From: Lutjanus erythropterus
Taxonomy: Eukaryota; Chordata; Actinopteri; Lutjaniformes; Lutjanidae
Length of the DNA stretch: 64,000 nucleotides
Reading direction: 5' to 3'
NCBI GenBank assembly: GCA_020091685.1
Contig: CM034595.1
Span: 24,103,564-24,167,563 of the forward strand
The notes below the pieces were generated by a model. It saw only the letters and a list, made by a program, of their open reading frames with translations. It did no database searches and was not told the origin of the DNA. The position numbers and the translations under genes were made by a program. Positions 37,491-44,984 of this stretch are shown here, piece by piece. Position 1 is the stretch's first letter. Each line of letters begins with the position of its first letter.

Positions 37491-40400
37491 TGCTTTCCCC
37501 ACAGGGCTGAGTTTGGAGGAGGTGAGAGAGTACGAGCGGGCGATGCAAGAGAAGACCAACAGCAAAGTCAAATCCAGCCAGAACAACACAGGTGAGGTTG
37601 CAGCTCCTGACCTGCACTGTACTGAAATACCACAGAGGATTGGAGGTGAGACAGACGGGGGGGGAGGGAGAGAGGAGGAGAGGAGAGGAGAGAGGATGCA
37701 GCTGGATGTGAGAGCGGTGAAGGTAGAGGGAGAGATAGAGGTGAAAACAGGAGAGTAGATGAAAAGAGCAGTAAGTTTGAGGTGTATATTTGTGCACCAC
37801 GGTAATTATTGCTGCATTTAATTTCAGCATAATAAGCAGGTGAATACAGCAGGAGATGTACCTACAAAGGAGAGAAGCAGAAAAAAAACACTGATTCTTC
37901 ATTTTTAGATCATTAGGAATTCATTTTGTTTTTATTCATCCTGCATGCTTTCCATTGCTGCCAAATGGAGCTGCAAGGATTAGTCGATTAAATGTACAAT
38001 ATGTAGGTTCTGCTGCTAAGGGTCTCTCTCAATTTAAAACAATACAAGACGTAGTTTTTGTTGTTGCTTTCTTCATTGTTAAACAATCATCATTGCAGAT
38101 GAAAATCTATCTGACATGACATCATTTTGGATGAGGTAGTATACTTTTTTTTTCATGTCATGTTTAGTTACGTTCAGTCACGTTTGTCGACTTCCTTCCT
38201 CACTGTACATCGTTTCCAATATATCCTGTGTTTTCCCGGACGTTAAGCGACTAGCAGGCAGTAAGAAATGCATTGTTACGTTTTCTCTGCATTTGAACTG
38301 GAGCTGCACAATTGATCAAAATTTTAGCAAAATCGCACTATAGCTTTCTGCAGTTTTCAAATTGCAGGAGGTGCAATGTTTGTTAAAGGCAAAATGTGTG
38401 TAAAAAAAAAACTTTTAAATTAATGAATGTTGTGAGGCAGAGATGTCCTGTACTACAAATAAGATTCTGCAGACTAAAGAAAACATCTTCATTTGGTACA
38501 GATTCCTGCAAAATACAGAAATAAATAAATAAAAATTGGAAAAAATCACACCATAGTCATTTTAACATGTGTTTCGGTCAAAATAAGGATAATCTCAACA
38601 AAACATCAACAAAATATTATCAATGGGCCAAAGAACTGATTAATTACTCAAAAATTGATCGACAGATTAATCAGAAATGAGAATAATAATAAGTTGCAGC
38701 CCTACTGTCACTAGAGTCTCACAATTCTCCAAATCCACAATTTGACTTTTTGACTTTAGGGTCACGATTAGGGTTCTTCACTGAGAACCAGTTCCAAATA
38801 AGAACGACTTTGTATCCTCTTTAAACACTGGGGATTCAGACCCCATTTTGACGTGGCCCCTCAAAGAATTAGGATTGAGAATCGTTAAAATCCAACCCTG
38901 GTCATGATTGGACTGGGTTTTTCAACTTTTTTTTTTTTTGCGCTGACGGTTATGCCATTATTAGATGATCAAGTCTTGATTTGTAAAGATCAAAAGATCA
39001 TTGATTTTCTGCCCTGAAAACTGTCATTTACATTTTCAAAATCTTCTTTAAAAATATCTATAAAGAAGTCTATTGTGTCAGGGGTATCAATATAATAGCC
39101 AGTAAGCTATACTGTGTCGGAAGTGGCAGTTAGACAGGGGTGGAGTGCAAAAAAAATTCGGGGAGAATCACCGATTCTGCCTTTGATTTCAGTTACTGAA
39201 ACTGAAAGCTTGTTTCAATCAATTTTTTTGATTCGATATTGAAATTGTGACAACTCTGGTCAACACACTGCAAAACAGCATGAATGAATAACTCTGTAAC
39301 GCTAACAGGCTCGAGCAGAGGCTGGTTGCACCACTGGTGCGTTCGCTGTGCCCTACAAGTACCCAGATGGCTGGTGTACATCTGTGGGAGAAAAATGGAG
39401 AGGGAAGAGCAGTCAGGAGGCATTTCACAACACAAGGAGCAGCGAGCGGCGAGGAGGGAGCGACAGAGGGTGTATGCCCAGAGAAGGACGACAGAAAGAC
39501 AGATGTAAGGGGGGGAGAAGAGTGTAGGCTGGCTCATGAAGTGATAATGCCGCTGCGTCGCTCTGATAAACAGTGTAATGCAGCCACCTGCTGAACTCTC
39601 CCCATCAGCAGCCCTCTCAACATAAATAACCAGCCATTGCAGCACTTAGCTGCAAATGTCAGCCCTGGTGGGGGTCTGTGTCTGGGCATATGTGTCGTGT
39701 GTGTGTGTTTCGTGTTCATGTTTGTGTGTGTGTGGTCACCCTGCCCCCTGCTGGTTAGTGTGGTGAACCTCAGCTGGATGTGAGAGATATCAAAGGTAGA
39801 AATCCCAGTATGGCCTGTAGTATCTCACTGCCTGCGCTCTGCCTCTGTGTGTGATGATGAGAGACATCAAGCTGCAACAAATCTGCAGTCATTGCTCAAC
39901 CTGCTGCAGCTCGCTGCACCGCCATGACCCCCTACAGGCTGAACGCCGCTACTGCGCTCATCTCTGCACAGACCGAATAACAGTTTTCATTTCATTCATC
40001 TGCTGTAATAAAAGTAAATGGATGTCATTTACTCCAGAGAGGCTAATAAAACATCGGGTGTGTGAGCTGAATACCAATAAGAGATCTAACTAATGTGAAT
40101 CTTAAGTGTACGATACAGATCTTAAGTATACTTCAATAAATTGGAAACTCAAACACGGCTCCGTTTCTCCTCTTCTCAGTGCCTCTTTTGCTTTTCTTCC
40201 TCTTTTATCTCCGTCTTGTTGTTTCTTTCATGTCATGTGTATCTCATTCTTTCTCCATCTCGCAGTCTCTCAACTTCAGCTTCAATTTGCTTTATTGGTG
40301 TGACACGTGAAATGCATTTGTGTTGTCAAAGCGAATAGAGGAGAATGGTGGATAAAGGAAAAGGGAACAATTAAAAAATCTCCCTCTGTCTCTCTCCATC

Positions 40401-40578
40401 TATCTTTTTATCTGTCTCAGGCCCACCGGCTGCCTCTCGTCCTGCCTTCTCTCGCTCCATCTCAGTGACAGACGAGCGCTCCCTGAAGAAGATGGGAGTG
40501 ACGACCGCGGCCATGTCTGACCCCTCTGCCTCCTCTGTGCCACACAGTCCCATTCGCCTCAACTCTACCCCAGAATGA
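15406..40578 (+). CDS. pitpnc1: pitpnc1: cytoplasmic phosphatidylinositol transfer protein 1 (RdgB-beta), 10 coding exons
   Basis: The CDS joins 15406-15453, 21372-21520, 25745-25833, 26079-26086, 26243-26314, 28935-29027, 32866-33021, 36188-36251, 37505-37591 and 40421-40578: 924 nt, 307 residues. The protein is a single PITP (START-like) domain, about residues 1-250, plus a Ser-rich tail. Family members carry PI or phosphatidic acid between membranes in the cytosol. Visible hallmarks are the start MLMKEYRVCMPLTVDEYRIG, TEK (Thr58, Lys60) matching the inositol-contacting Thr59/Lys61 of PITP-alpha, EKAWN with Asn88 matching Asn90, KTGRGPL at 162-168, MCSYK at 180-184, and Glu237 matching Glu248. 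Wording is closest to mammalian PITPNC1 rather than PITPNA/B or PITPNM, and there are no DDHD/LNS2 domains. Human PITPNC1 is about 332 residues; the tail here is shorter and different. Whether this is the fish a or b paralogue is not resolved. The start was chosen because it matches the family N terminus. Confidence 0.95.
15749..16527. mobile_element. inverted-repeat DNA element E, copy 1 (intron 1)
   Basis: Begins CACTCTTAGAAATAGAGGTT and ends with the inverted 'acctttattgctaaaagtg'. The interior is full of 'gttcttgaag', 'aaccctttt' and 'gaaccttt' phrases. The same termini and interior occur at 57174-58139. It starts 295 nt after exon 1. Non-coding; the class is not certain. Confidence 0.65.
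17275..18321. mobile_element. Tc1/mariner-like non-autonomous element with nested TTAA element (intron 1)
   Basis: TA-CAGTGC at the left and GCACTG-TA at the right, consistent with TA target duplication. The arms match in inverted orientation over about 100 bp: 'gcttgaaagttttcatgt' and 'aagggatttaat' at the left pair with their complements at 18225-18300. A foldback element (17494-18001) sits inside. Confidence 0.65.
17494..18001. mobile_element. TTAA inverted-repeat element, family D, nested in a Tc1-like copy
   Basis: The left end 'gtatagttcaaattatttga' and the right end 'tcaaaactatccctttaa' are inverted. The inner text 'gctgtggacatggtcag' and 'tctgcttctccaaactgggg' matches the copy at 27175-27956. 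The left TTAA has decayed to TTAT. Confidence 0.65.
18322..20809. other. intron 1 middle, no features recognised
   Basis: Unique-looking AT-rich sequence. 19380-19520 is GC-richer and might be a conserved noncoding block. A 140-codon + frame at 18393-18815 and a 91-codon + frame at 19685-19960 have no recognisable protein content. Confidence 0.4.
20810..21162 (-). repeat. dispersed AT-rich repeat, copy 1 (inverted to 38296-38570)
   Basis: Contains 'ttgcctttaacaaatattgc' and 'attgttcagccct', inverted relative to 'gcaatgtttgttaaaggcaa' and 'gctgcacaattgatcaaaat' in intron 9. This is a common fish repeat of uncertain class. Confidence 0.5.
21372..21520 (+). CDS. pitpnc1: pitpnc1 exon 2
   Basis: Encodes residues 17-65 plus two bases of codon 66. 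It contains YRIGQLYMISKHS, a Gly-rich stretch, GVEVV and the TEKR segment with the inositol-contacting Thr58 and Lys60. The acceptor is ccctccag, preceded by a CT microsatellite at about 21304-21325. The donor gtagag is weak (no G at +5). The intron is phase 2. Confidence 0.93.
22117..22260. repeat. fragment of TTAA family B element (intron 2)
   Basis: Contains 'gagatgaggagaagatcaat' and 'accactctcatgtccgta', landmarks of the family with fuller copies at 40724 and 59974. Confidence 0.5.
22261..24295. other. intron 2 middle, no features recognised
   Basis: No gene or clear repeat was identified. Several 65-100 codon frames on the minus strand lack recognisable content. Confidence 0.4.
24296..24504. 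repeat. CCTAA-rich repeat ending in a CA tract
   Basis: Runs of 'cctaaccctaaactaacctc' type, then 'gggacatttggtcctcat', then the (AC)n tract. This arrangement is frequent in fish genomes. The copy is degenerate. Confidence 0.45.
24505..24571. repeat. microsatellite (AC)33
   Basis: Uninterrupted AC dinucleotides in intron 2. The Cys/Val frame on the minus strand is its shadow. Confidence 0.95.
24821..25728. mobile_element. hAT element inserted at the exon 3 acceptor, with 8-bp target duplication
   Basis: Termini are CAGAGGTGGCAAAAGTAC and, inverted, CAGAGATGGGAAGTAACT. The 8-bp sequence CTGTTTTG lies immediately on both sides (24813-24820 and 25729-25736), as expected for hAT insertion. The interior (about 25050-25395) is a degenerate minisatellite that yields spurious Phe/Ser/Leu-rich frames. 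No transposase is present. It ends 16 nt before exon 3. Confidence 0.88.
25050..25395. repeat. degenerate minisatellite inside the hAT element
   Basis: Repeated 'tcttgttacatcttttac' type units, the inverted complement of the array at 13000-13345. Confidence 0.65.
25745..25833 (+). CDS. pitpnc1: pitpnc1 exon 3
   Basis: Encodes the end of Ser66 through Thr95 and the first base of codon 96. It carries KLPSWAKAFVPRFFYVTEKA and then WNFYPYTIT, with Asn88 at the family PI-contact position. The acceptor is tgctttccag; a hAT element ends only 16 nt upstream of the exon. The donor is gtgtgt, phase 1. Confidence 0.94.
26079..26086 (+). CDS. pitpnc1: pitpnc1 exon 4, an 8-nt microexon
   Basis: AGTACTCA lies between gtgctgcag and a perfect gtaagt donor. 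With the flanking exons it completes Glu96 and encodes Tyr97-Ser98, giving ITEYSVSFLPKF, which matches the family ITEYTCSFLPKF segment. Skipping it would shift the frame and meet a stop codon after about a dozen codons in exon 5. The exon is therefore strongly inferred from protein homology and frame, although it is too short to detect by coding statistics. Confidence 0.88.
26243..26314 (+). CDS. pitpnc1: pitpnc1 exon 5
   Basis: Encodes residues 99-122: VSFLPKFSIRIETRFE followed by an Asn/Asp-rich loop. The acceptor is ccccgtag and the donor gtgagt, phase 0. It is only 156 nt after the microexon, so exons 3-5 form a tight cluster in an otherwise spread-out gene. Confidence 0.93.
26838..28252. 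mobile_element. hAT-like element in intron 5 with 8-bp target duplication and nested insert
   Basis: Begins CAGTGGTGGAAAGTACTTGC and ends 'gtactatcacag'. TCAAGGCT flanks both sides (26830-26837 and 28253-28260). The interior contains an ATTAATCG-type repeat (26985-27174) and a TTAA element (27175-27956). No transposase frame. Confidence 0.8.
27175..27956. mobile_element. TTAA inverted-repeat element, family D, nested in hAT
   Basis: Left TTAAAGGGATTGTTTGGATT and 'atttgaagtggggtt'; right 'ccccgcttcaaataatctga' and 'gatatccctttaa'. TTAA is present at both borders, and the arms are inverted over about 100 bp. The 117-codon frame at 27188-27541 is a repeat shadow. Confidence 0.75.
28261..28934. 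other. intron 5 end, pyrimidine- and TG-rich
   Basis: CT-rich stretches at 28560-28740 and a short TG-rich tract at about 28866-28888 upstream of exon 6. No other feature seen. Confidence 0.4.
28935..29027 (+). CDS. pitpnc1: pitpnc1 exon 6
   Basis: Encodes residues 123-153, ending PIPEKHYKETE, equivalent to EIPERYYKESE of mammalian PITPNC1. The first half (VFGDMPTPAENVSFLD) is the divergent loop of the family. The acceptor is ggctgtag and the donor gtaaat, phase 0. A short TG-rich stretch lies about 45-65 nt before the exon. Confidence 0.93.
29028..32865. other. intron 6 with repeat fragments
   Basis: Holds fragments of TTAA family B (about 30270-30330, 'tttttggaaatacgcttgat'), family D (about 30620-30800, 'tactgctgcagacagggtca'), and a short phrase shared with 55.33 kb ('gggttaaaatgatc' and 'gcgagatctttca' near 29700). 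31.4-32.1 kb is very AT-rich. No gene was recognised; the frames here are random or microsatellite shadows. Confidence 0.45.
32866..33021 (+). CDS. pitpnc1: pitpnc1 exon 7
   Basis: Encodes residues 154-205. It contains the PITP signature KTGRGPL, then GWRDEHQPIMCSYK and FEVYGFQTKTEEFIHR. The positions of the membrane-inserting Trp-Trp pair of class I PITPs (203/204 in PITP-alpha) are Val192-Tyr193 here. The acceptor is ctgtgcag and the donor gtgaga, phase 0. Confidence 0.95.
33119..33400. repeat. ATTAATCG-type dispersed repeat directly after exon 7
   Basis: Contains 'ccaactattttgattattaa', 'tgtcatttatgatagtaaat' and 'tctttgggttttagactgtt', all landmarks of the common fish repeat. It begins about 100 nt after the exon 7 donor. 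Confidence 0.6.
33515..34555. repeat. rearranged duplicated segments in intron 7
   Basis: 33530-33640 matches 34210-34310 in inverted orientation ('ttggttatttgtta' against 'taacaaataacca'; 'attaatgt' nearby). 33790-33990 matches 34350-34550 in direct orientation ('gaagcaaagcaatgacgcatga' vs a near-identical phrase). The mixed orientation implies more than one event. Confidence 0.55.
34720..36160. repeat. ACTAAA-type AT-rich repeat interrupted by a roughly 950-bp insertion
   Basis: 34720-35105 and 36070-36160 look like two halves of one AACTAAA/AAACTGAA-rich repeat. The material between them ends with 'ggtatcaatgcatccctac', a typical terminus of another fish element. The insertion contains a GC-richer exon-like block near 35200-35560, described separately. 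Confidence 0.4.
35204..35265 (-). other. exon-like open frame with ATG and splice donor (unassigned)
   Basis: On the minus strand, an ATG in good context (ataATGG) at 35265 opens MDDVEDSESLPDDDGVSKKR and is followed by a donor-like GG/gtaagc. The sequence upstream on that strand (to about 35560) is GC-richer and free of repeats, like a 5' leader. No downstream exon or homologue was recognised. It may be a captured gene fragment inside a mobile element, a nested gene's first exon, or chance. Confidence 0.25.
36188..36251 (+). CDS. pitpnc1: pitpnc1 exon 8
   Basis: Encodes NIRDILLVGHRQAVAWIDEW and His226, plus one base of codon 227. It corresponds to VRDILLIGHRQAFAWVDEWY of mammalian PITPNC1. 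The acceptor is tatttcag and the donor gtgggt, phase 1. Confidence 0.95.
36460..36545. repeat. dispersed 'ggtcaaaggtcaaggtcac' repeat fragment (intron 8)
   Basis: Contains 'ttttggtggtcaaaggtcaa' and 'ggtcacggtgact', a common teleost repeat motif. Confidence 0.4.
36578..36612. repeat. perfect 17-bp palindrome with 1-nt centre
   Basis: TTACACACAAATACCTA and its exact inverted complement are separated by one A. It would form a strong hairpin in DNA or RNA. Located in intron 8. Confidence 0.85.
37426..37486. repeat. microsatellite (TG)30 abutting the exon 9 acceptor
   Basis: An uninterrupted TG run ends 18 nt before the first base of exon 9. Only 'actttgctttccccacag' lies between. His/Thr-rich and Cys/Val-rich frames here are shadows. 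Confidence 0.95.
37505..37591 (+). CDS. pitpnc1: pitpnc1 exon 9
   Basis: Encodes the C-terminal helix of the PITP domain, residues 227-255 plus one base: LSLEEVREYERAMQEKTN and a Ser/Asn-rich run. Glu237 matches the inositol-contacting Glu248 of PITP-alpha. The acceptor ccccacag lies directly after a long (TG)n tract. The donor is acag/gtgagg. A second donor (ggag/gtgaga) lies 54 nt further on in the same frame. Confidence 0.93.
37592..37645 (+). other. pitpnc1: possible alternative in-frame extension of pitpnc1 exon 9
   Basis: Between the first donor (ACAG/gtgagg) and a second donor (GGAG/gtgaga) lie 54 nt with no stop codon, in the same phase. Using the second donor would insert 18 residues (EVAAPDLHCTEIPQRIGG) before the tail. 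Without splicing, the frame runs on to TAG at 37756-37758. Confidence 0.35.
37646..40420. other. intron 9 with several repeat fragments
   Basis: Holds a GGGAGA-rich stretch (37655-37750), ATTAATCG-type fragments (about 37970-38000 and 38625-38705), the repeat at 38296-38570, and T-rich and GATTC-type degenerate repeats (38.7-39.25 kb). 39.28-39.99 kb is GC-richer. Several 70-150 codon frames there are opposed on both strands and not recognisable as genes. Confidence 0.4.
38296..38570 (+). repeat. dispersed AT-rich repeat, copy 2 (inverted to 20810-21162)
   Basis: 'gagctgcacaattgatcaaa', 'gcaatgtttgttaaaggcaa' and 'ttcctgcaaaatac' match the complement of the intron 1 copy. Confidence 0.5.
40421..40578 (+). 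CDS. pitpnc1: pitpnc1 exon 10, C-terminal tail and stop
   Basis: Encodes residues 256-307 and TGA at 40576-40578. The tail is rich in Ser, Pro and Thr, with FSRSISVTDERS at 265-276. It resembles a basophilic-kinase / 14-3-3-type site, a role known for two phosphoserines in the mammalian RdgB-beta tail. The exact tail sequence does not align well with mammals. The acceptor is tctgtctcag after a strong pyrimidine tract. Confidence 0.85.
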
Positions 40579-40723
40579 TGCCGCGAGCGCAGACGTACAC
40601 ACACACACACGCACATTTACAGTGCATACACACAGAAACCAAAGTCAACATTCAGCAGAGTCATGTGATGTTATTTTGTCAAACAGTAACGCTCACATGC
40701 AAACAGTGACAACAACCTCATCC

Positions 40724-41080
40724 TAAATGGAACTGTTCGACATTTTGTGAGGAAAATTCACTTAATGTAGGAGAGTCAGATGAGAATATCAATACATTAA
40801 TATCTGTATGTTAAATAAAAATCTACAGAGGAAGAAATCATACTTTATTAATCCCTCCTGGTGAAATTACATTTTTTTACTGTTATTATTTTACTAACAC
40901 ATGCACAAACACCTCAAATAATCTGAACTACCCCTTTAGCTGTTTCCCCGTTTCCAATCTTTGTGCTAAGCTACCTGGCTTCTGACTCCATATATACCAT
41001 ACAGATATGAGAGTGGCATTAATCTTCTAATCTAACTCTCCAGCAGTCAGTGAATAAGTGCATATCTCATGTCTTTTACC
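40724..41080. mobile_element. TTAA family B element with a family D piece, in the pitpnc1 3' UTR region
   Basis: The left arm 'aactgttcgacattttgtga' and the right arm 'aactctccagcagtcagtga' match family B. 'cctcaaataatctgaactac' then 'ccctttagctgtttcccc' in the middle is the end of a family D element. It starts 145 nt after the stop codon and holds the first AATAAA. Confidence 0.55.
40814..40819 (+). other. pitpnc1: candidate proximal polyadenylation signal AATAAA
   Basis: The first AATAAA after the stop codon, 236 nt into the 3' UTR. It lies inside a transposon-derived segment (40724 to about 41080). Use is not proven by sequence alone. Confidence 0.35.
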
Positions 41081-44000
41081 ATATGAATATTTATTTGTTC
41101 TTACATACATGCAGCTGCTGCATGTTACAAGCAAACAGCTGCCACACAAATGTACAAAAAACACACAAGCACTCTGTCCCCTACTCAAAGACAGTTTCTA
41201 CTGTGGCCTTCAAAAGTCCTTCCAGTGTATTCACCAGCCGGTAAGTGCGGTGCATTTCAACGCTTTCTCTCAGCTCCGCGGCCGTAGCGGAGCTCACCAA
41301 CCACCAGCAGGGCTCTCCGATTGTTTCCCAGCCCCCGGCCAGCAGCCTACAGACAGATGCATAAGGAGTTTAATAGAGTGGATCTAATGAGAGAGCAGAG
41401 GAGAACTGGGGAGGCTGTCAATGCAATGGATCTGCTCCTCTCTCCACCTCAGCCAATAGGTCAGACCAGGTGTATCGACAGAGGGCAGCGAGGCGTTGTA
41501 TTGGTTCCTTGATCGCTTAGCTGAGAGCTGCAAATGGGTCAAGCCGGGGATAAACTTCAATTACGAGTCAATGATGTGAGCATTTATAAGACTATTAGCT
41601 TAATTTTTTATGAACATTTAGAGGAGAACGGGTTCTCATCATCAGGGATCAACGATGAAATAATATTGCTTTTGCCTTATTTGTGAAAAACTGCTTGAAT
41701 GAAGTATAAAAAAAAAAAAAAACTCATTCTTGAGATCTGGGACAAATATGACAAACGCTCTCATTCCATGTTTTTGATGAAAATGTATTCTTTAGGGATT
41801 TTTATATATGTAACATATATAATTTATAAAATGTTTTTGTTTATTTTTTTTTATTTCTATACTTGCTCTGTGCCAGAAAACAACCTTGTTCCTGACAGGA
41901 ATTCACAACTTAATGCAACTTAAAAATGTAGTAAAGCCTCCTAAATCTAAAACTATCAATACCTACTGATAACACTGGTGTAAAAATGAGCGATTATAAT
42001 CAATTTTGTTTTAAAATATATTATATATAAAAATGCTGGCCCTTTAACCTCAACTCTGTCAGATTTTTACATTATTACATTATTTAATTGGGCATAAACA
42101 GGGTTTGCTATAACCTACGGACTCCTGTCTAACTTCCTGGCAGGAATACTGCTCAAGCACCAGTAAACTTTCTACTTTTTGACAAATTACTCAAAGAATT
42201 TTTCTATCAGATGTGTCTCAACATTAACATGTTAGCTCTGTAGCCCTTTTAAATCAAAGCTAAATAAAAATGTGTATTTTGATGAGTATTTAGACAACTC
42301 TTATCAATTTTTTAAAATTGAAATGGCTACTCACCATGAGATTTTTTAAAAAGTATAATTTTGTCAACTCAAAAGACATCAACTCCATCAGATTTTCCAT
42401 CGTATGCAGCTGAAATCTATACTGATGGACGTCACATCAAAAAAATGTTATTTAATAAAAAATGTAATCACTAGAGTCTTGGCCTGATTACAAGGTTTAA
42501 GACAGTTTGATCTTTTAAAATGTATTTTTTTCAAAATAATTGAAGAGTAAAAATGAAACCCCCCTCAAAATATGGTTTTGTCCCAGTTCTCAATAATGAG
42601 TGATAATCAAGTGGAAAATGTATGTGGACATTACACTGTATAGTCTTTTGTAATGATTTTTTATCAATAAATACAATTTATTTGCAGTGAGAAGCTTCAG
42701 TTGAGTCTTGATATCTGCCTAGATAAGCGAAAAAACGGACCCACTACACACATTATCAGACATGTTTGATCAGTATTGACCTGTAAAGATAGACCAGCTG
42801 CTGGCACATCACAGCACTCACATGTAATCTACTCACCAATTTCACACTTGTGTGCCATGTGGAACCAGCGGCAGCAGAGGACATGAAAAGAGGCAGCAGC
42901 AGCCACTTGGTCCAGCCTAGTTTGGCTCTGTAGCTCGTGGCAGTTTTCTCTCTCTGCTACACGATGGAGGAGAATAATGAATGTTTAACAGATGCGGGGT
43001 TGTGAGTTGGGCGTGTGTGCATGTCTGTCATCGCTGTATCACTTTATTGTTGGAGACTTCAGGACAAAAGCCCGGGCTTGTCACGGAGAGACTTGGAAGT
43101 TGCTGTGACTGACAGACGTGGCAGCTCCCTTCAAATGCCGCACTAAATAGCTCGCATTATGGGGCTCATTATGGTTTCTTTTATCCATACAAATCAAGAG
43201 CCAGCATGACAATTTGTTATTAGCTTCCCGACAAAAGGCTGGAAGACGCGCATTCACATACACACATAAACATATAAATACATGCACGCAAAACTCTTTC
43301 TCTCAATGTCTCTTTTTACAGTAGCAGCAGGAGGCTGATATAAAAGAGCAAGTGCTCAACACAGCCAGGAGTGCTCACAAGTGCTGCAGAGGGAGCACAA
43401 ACTGCCGCCTGCACTGCATTAACATTACCTCTTTCTCTTTTACTTCTTTGTCTCTCCATTAAATTTTCTCTCTCATTATTGCCGTATCCACCATTCTCCT
43501 CCTTTCTCCCCATCCTTCCTCCTCTTTTTATTCTACCTCTCTCATTCTTGAAATCTCCCTTGATCTCCCCTTTTCTCTCACTCCTCTTTATCTGTGTGTC
43601 CTCATCTTCGTTCCTCAAGAGGGCCTCTAAAGAAGATGTACTGTGTTCATTATATGGAAATGTTCCCCATGGTACATTATCATAGATCCTGACCCTGTAG
43701 CGCTGAATCATCCTGCTATTCCCAGTTTGCCCGTCAGACCCCACAAATAGCACGGTGGAGGAAAGACGGGACGCTCTCCAGGGCCAACTGCATCGCTGTC
43801 GCCTGCACTGTACGCTACTGTACAGTCACTTTCATGTGAAACCTTGGGCTGGACACAAGAGAGGGAGAGAGGACAGTGGAAAGACAATGGGAAAAAGGAG
43901 AAGATGATCAAGGAAAGAACCCCCAAAACAAGCCATAAAGAATACAATTTACATAGAGAGACAGTTTTAACAAGCAATAAGTTGAGTCAGAGTCAGTTTT

Positions 44001-44314
44001 CTGGTAAAGAAAAGAACAAAAAGCATGCATCTGTGTGCACTGGAGGTGCACAGAGACGTCATTATCTAAGTCTGTTCAACCAACAAAATTATCTGTTTCT
44101 GTATTCAGACAGAAGACTGGAAGTGGGGTTTGTATCAGACGTCACTTTAAATCAGGCAAATGTTTTATTTTCTAACTGAATATTCATTGGCAAGGCAACT
44201 GTTGTGCATTCAAAGCATCAAGTTTATTTAATATTAGCTTATAATTAATTATGAAATCTACTTCTACATTTTCATACTCTACTTTGAATTCTCTCTCTTT
44301 TATACTTTGAGTTT
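41081..44314. other. 3' UTR candidate and gene-free stretch
   Basis: 41.9-42.7 kb is AT-rich and repeat-poor, as in a long 3' UTR. 41.25-41.64 and 43.08-43.27 kb are complex and could be conserved noncoding blocks. 43.32-43.76 kb has a 145-codon minus-strand frame with no recognised homology; its middle is a shadow of a CT-rich tract. Confidence 0.4.
42666..42671 (+). other. pitpnc1: candidate distal polyadenylation signal AATAAA
   Basis: AATAAA preceded by a tgtaatg stretch, at the end of an AT-rich, repeat-poor region (41.6-42.7 kb) that looks like a long 3' UTR. If used, the 3' UTR would be about 2.1 kb. Confidence 0.3.
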
Positions 44315-44622
44315 TAATGGTCCAGCATGTAAGATTTACTGGCATTTATTGGCAGAACATGGCAGAATGGAAAATAATGTTCATAAGTAGATTTTTATCA
44401 GTAAGTAATCACCTGAAAGTTAGAATCGTGTTTTTGTTACCTTGGAATGAGATCTTTATTTCTACAGAGGCTGCAGGTTCTCTTCCATGAAGTCCACCAT
44501 GTTGAACCGCCATGTTTCTAAAGTGGCCCAGAACAGACAAACCAAACACTGGCACTAGATTCCGCCTGTCGTATACGCCTTACGCAAGTTTTTCAGCCAA
44601 TGTAAGTTGTCCTACATGCTAC
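44315..44622. mobile_element. TTAA family C element
   Basis: 'ggtccagcatgtaagattta' at the left and 'gtcctacatgctac' inverted at the right. The interior has 'cgccatgtttctaaagtggc' and 'acaaaccaaacactggc' as at 254-601. TTAA borders are not clearly preserved. Confidence 0.55.
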
Positions 44623-44708
44623 AATGATATAGATAAGATAAGCCTTTACTAATCCCACAGAGAAGTTACTTACTTCTTACTTAGTTAAAAGTGTATGGCT
44701 GCTATTAG

Positions 44709-44984
44709 CAATTATTTTCATTGTCAATTAATCTGTTTATCTGATTATTTTCGCCATTAATCAAGTAGTTGTTTAGTCAATAAAATGTCTGAAAATGGTG
44801 AAAAATGTTCATTGGTGTTTCCCAAAGCTCCAAATTACGTCCTCAAATGTCTTTTTTGTGCACAACCCAAAGATATTCGGTTTACTGTCAGAGAGGAGTA
44901 AAGAAAGCAGAAAATATTCACATTTAAGAACCTAAAATTTTGACTTTTTTCTTTATTAATTTACTCAAACAGTTGCAGCTCTAA
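44709..44984. repeat. ATTAATCG-type dispersed repeat
   Basis: 'ttgtcaattaatctgtttat', 'cataaaatgtctgaaaatgg'-like text and 'caacccaaagatattcggtt' mark it. Confidence 0.55.

Noticed and set aside
37318..37902. 194-codon minus-strand frame
   Set aside because: It runs antisense over the (TG)n tract and pitpnc1 exon 9. His/Thr repeats and a CT-rich frame explain its length.
39193..39645. 150-codon minus frame in intron 9, opposed by + frames of 74 and 85 codons
   Set aside because: Both strands are open by composition. There are no recognisable domain, splice or codon signals.
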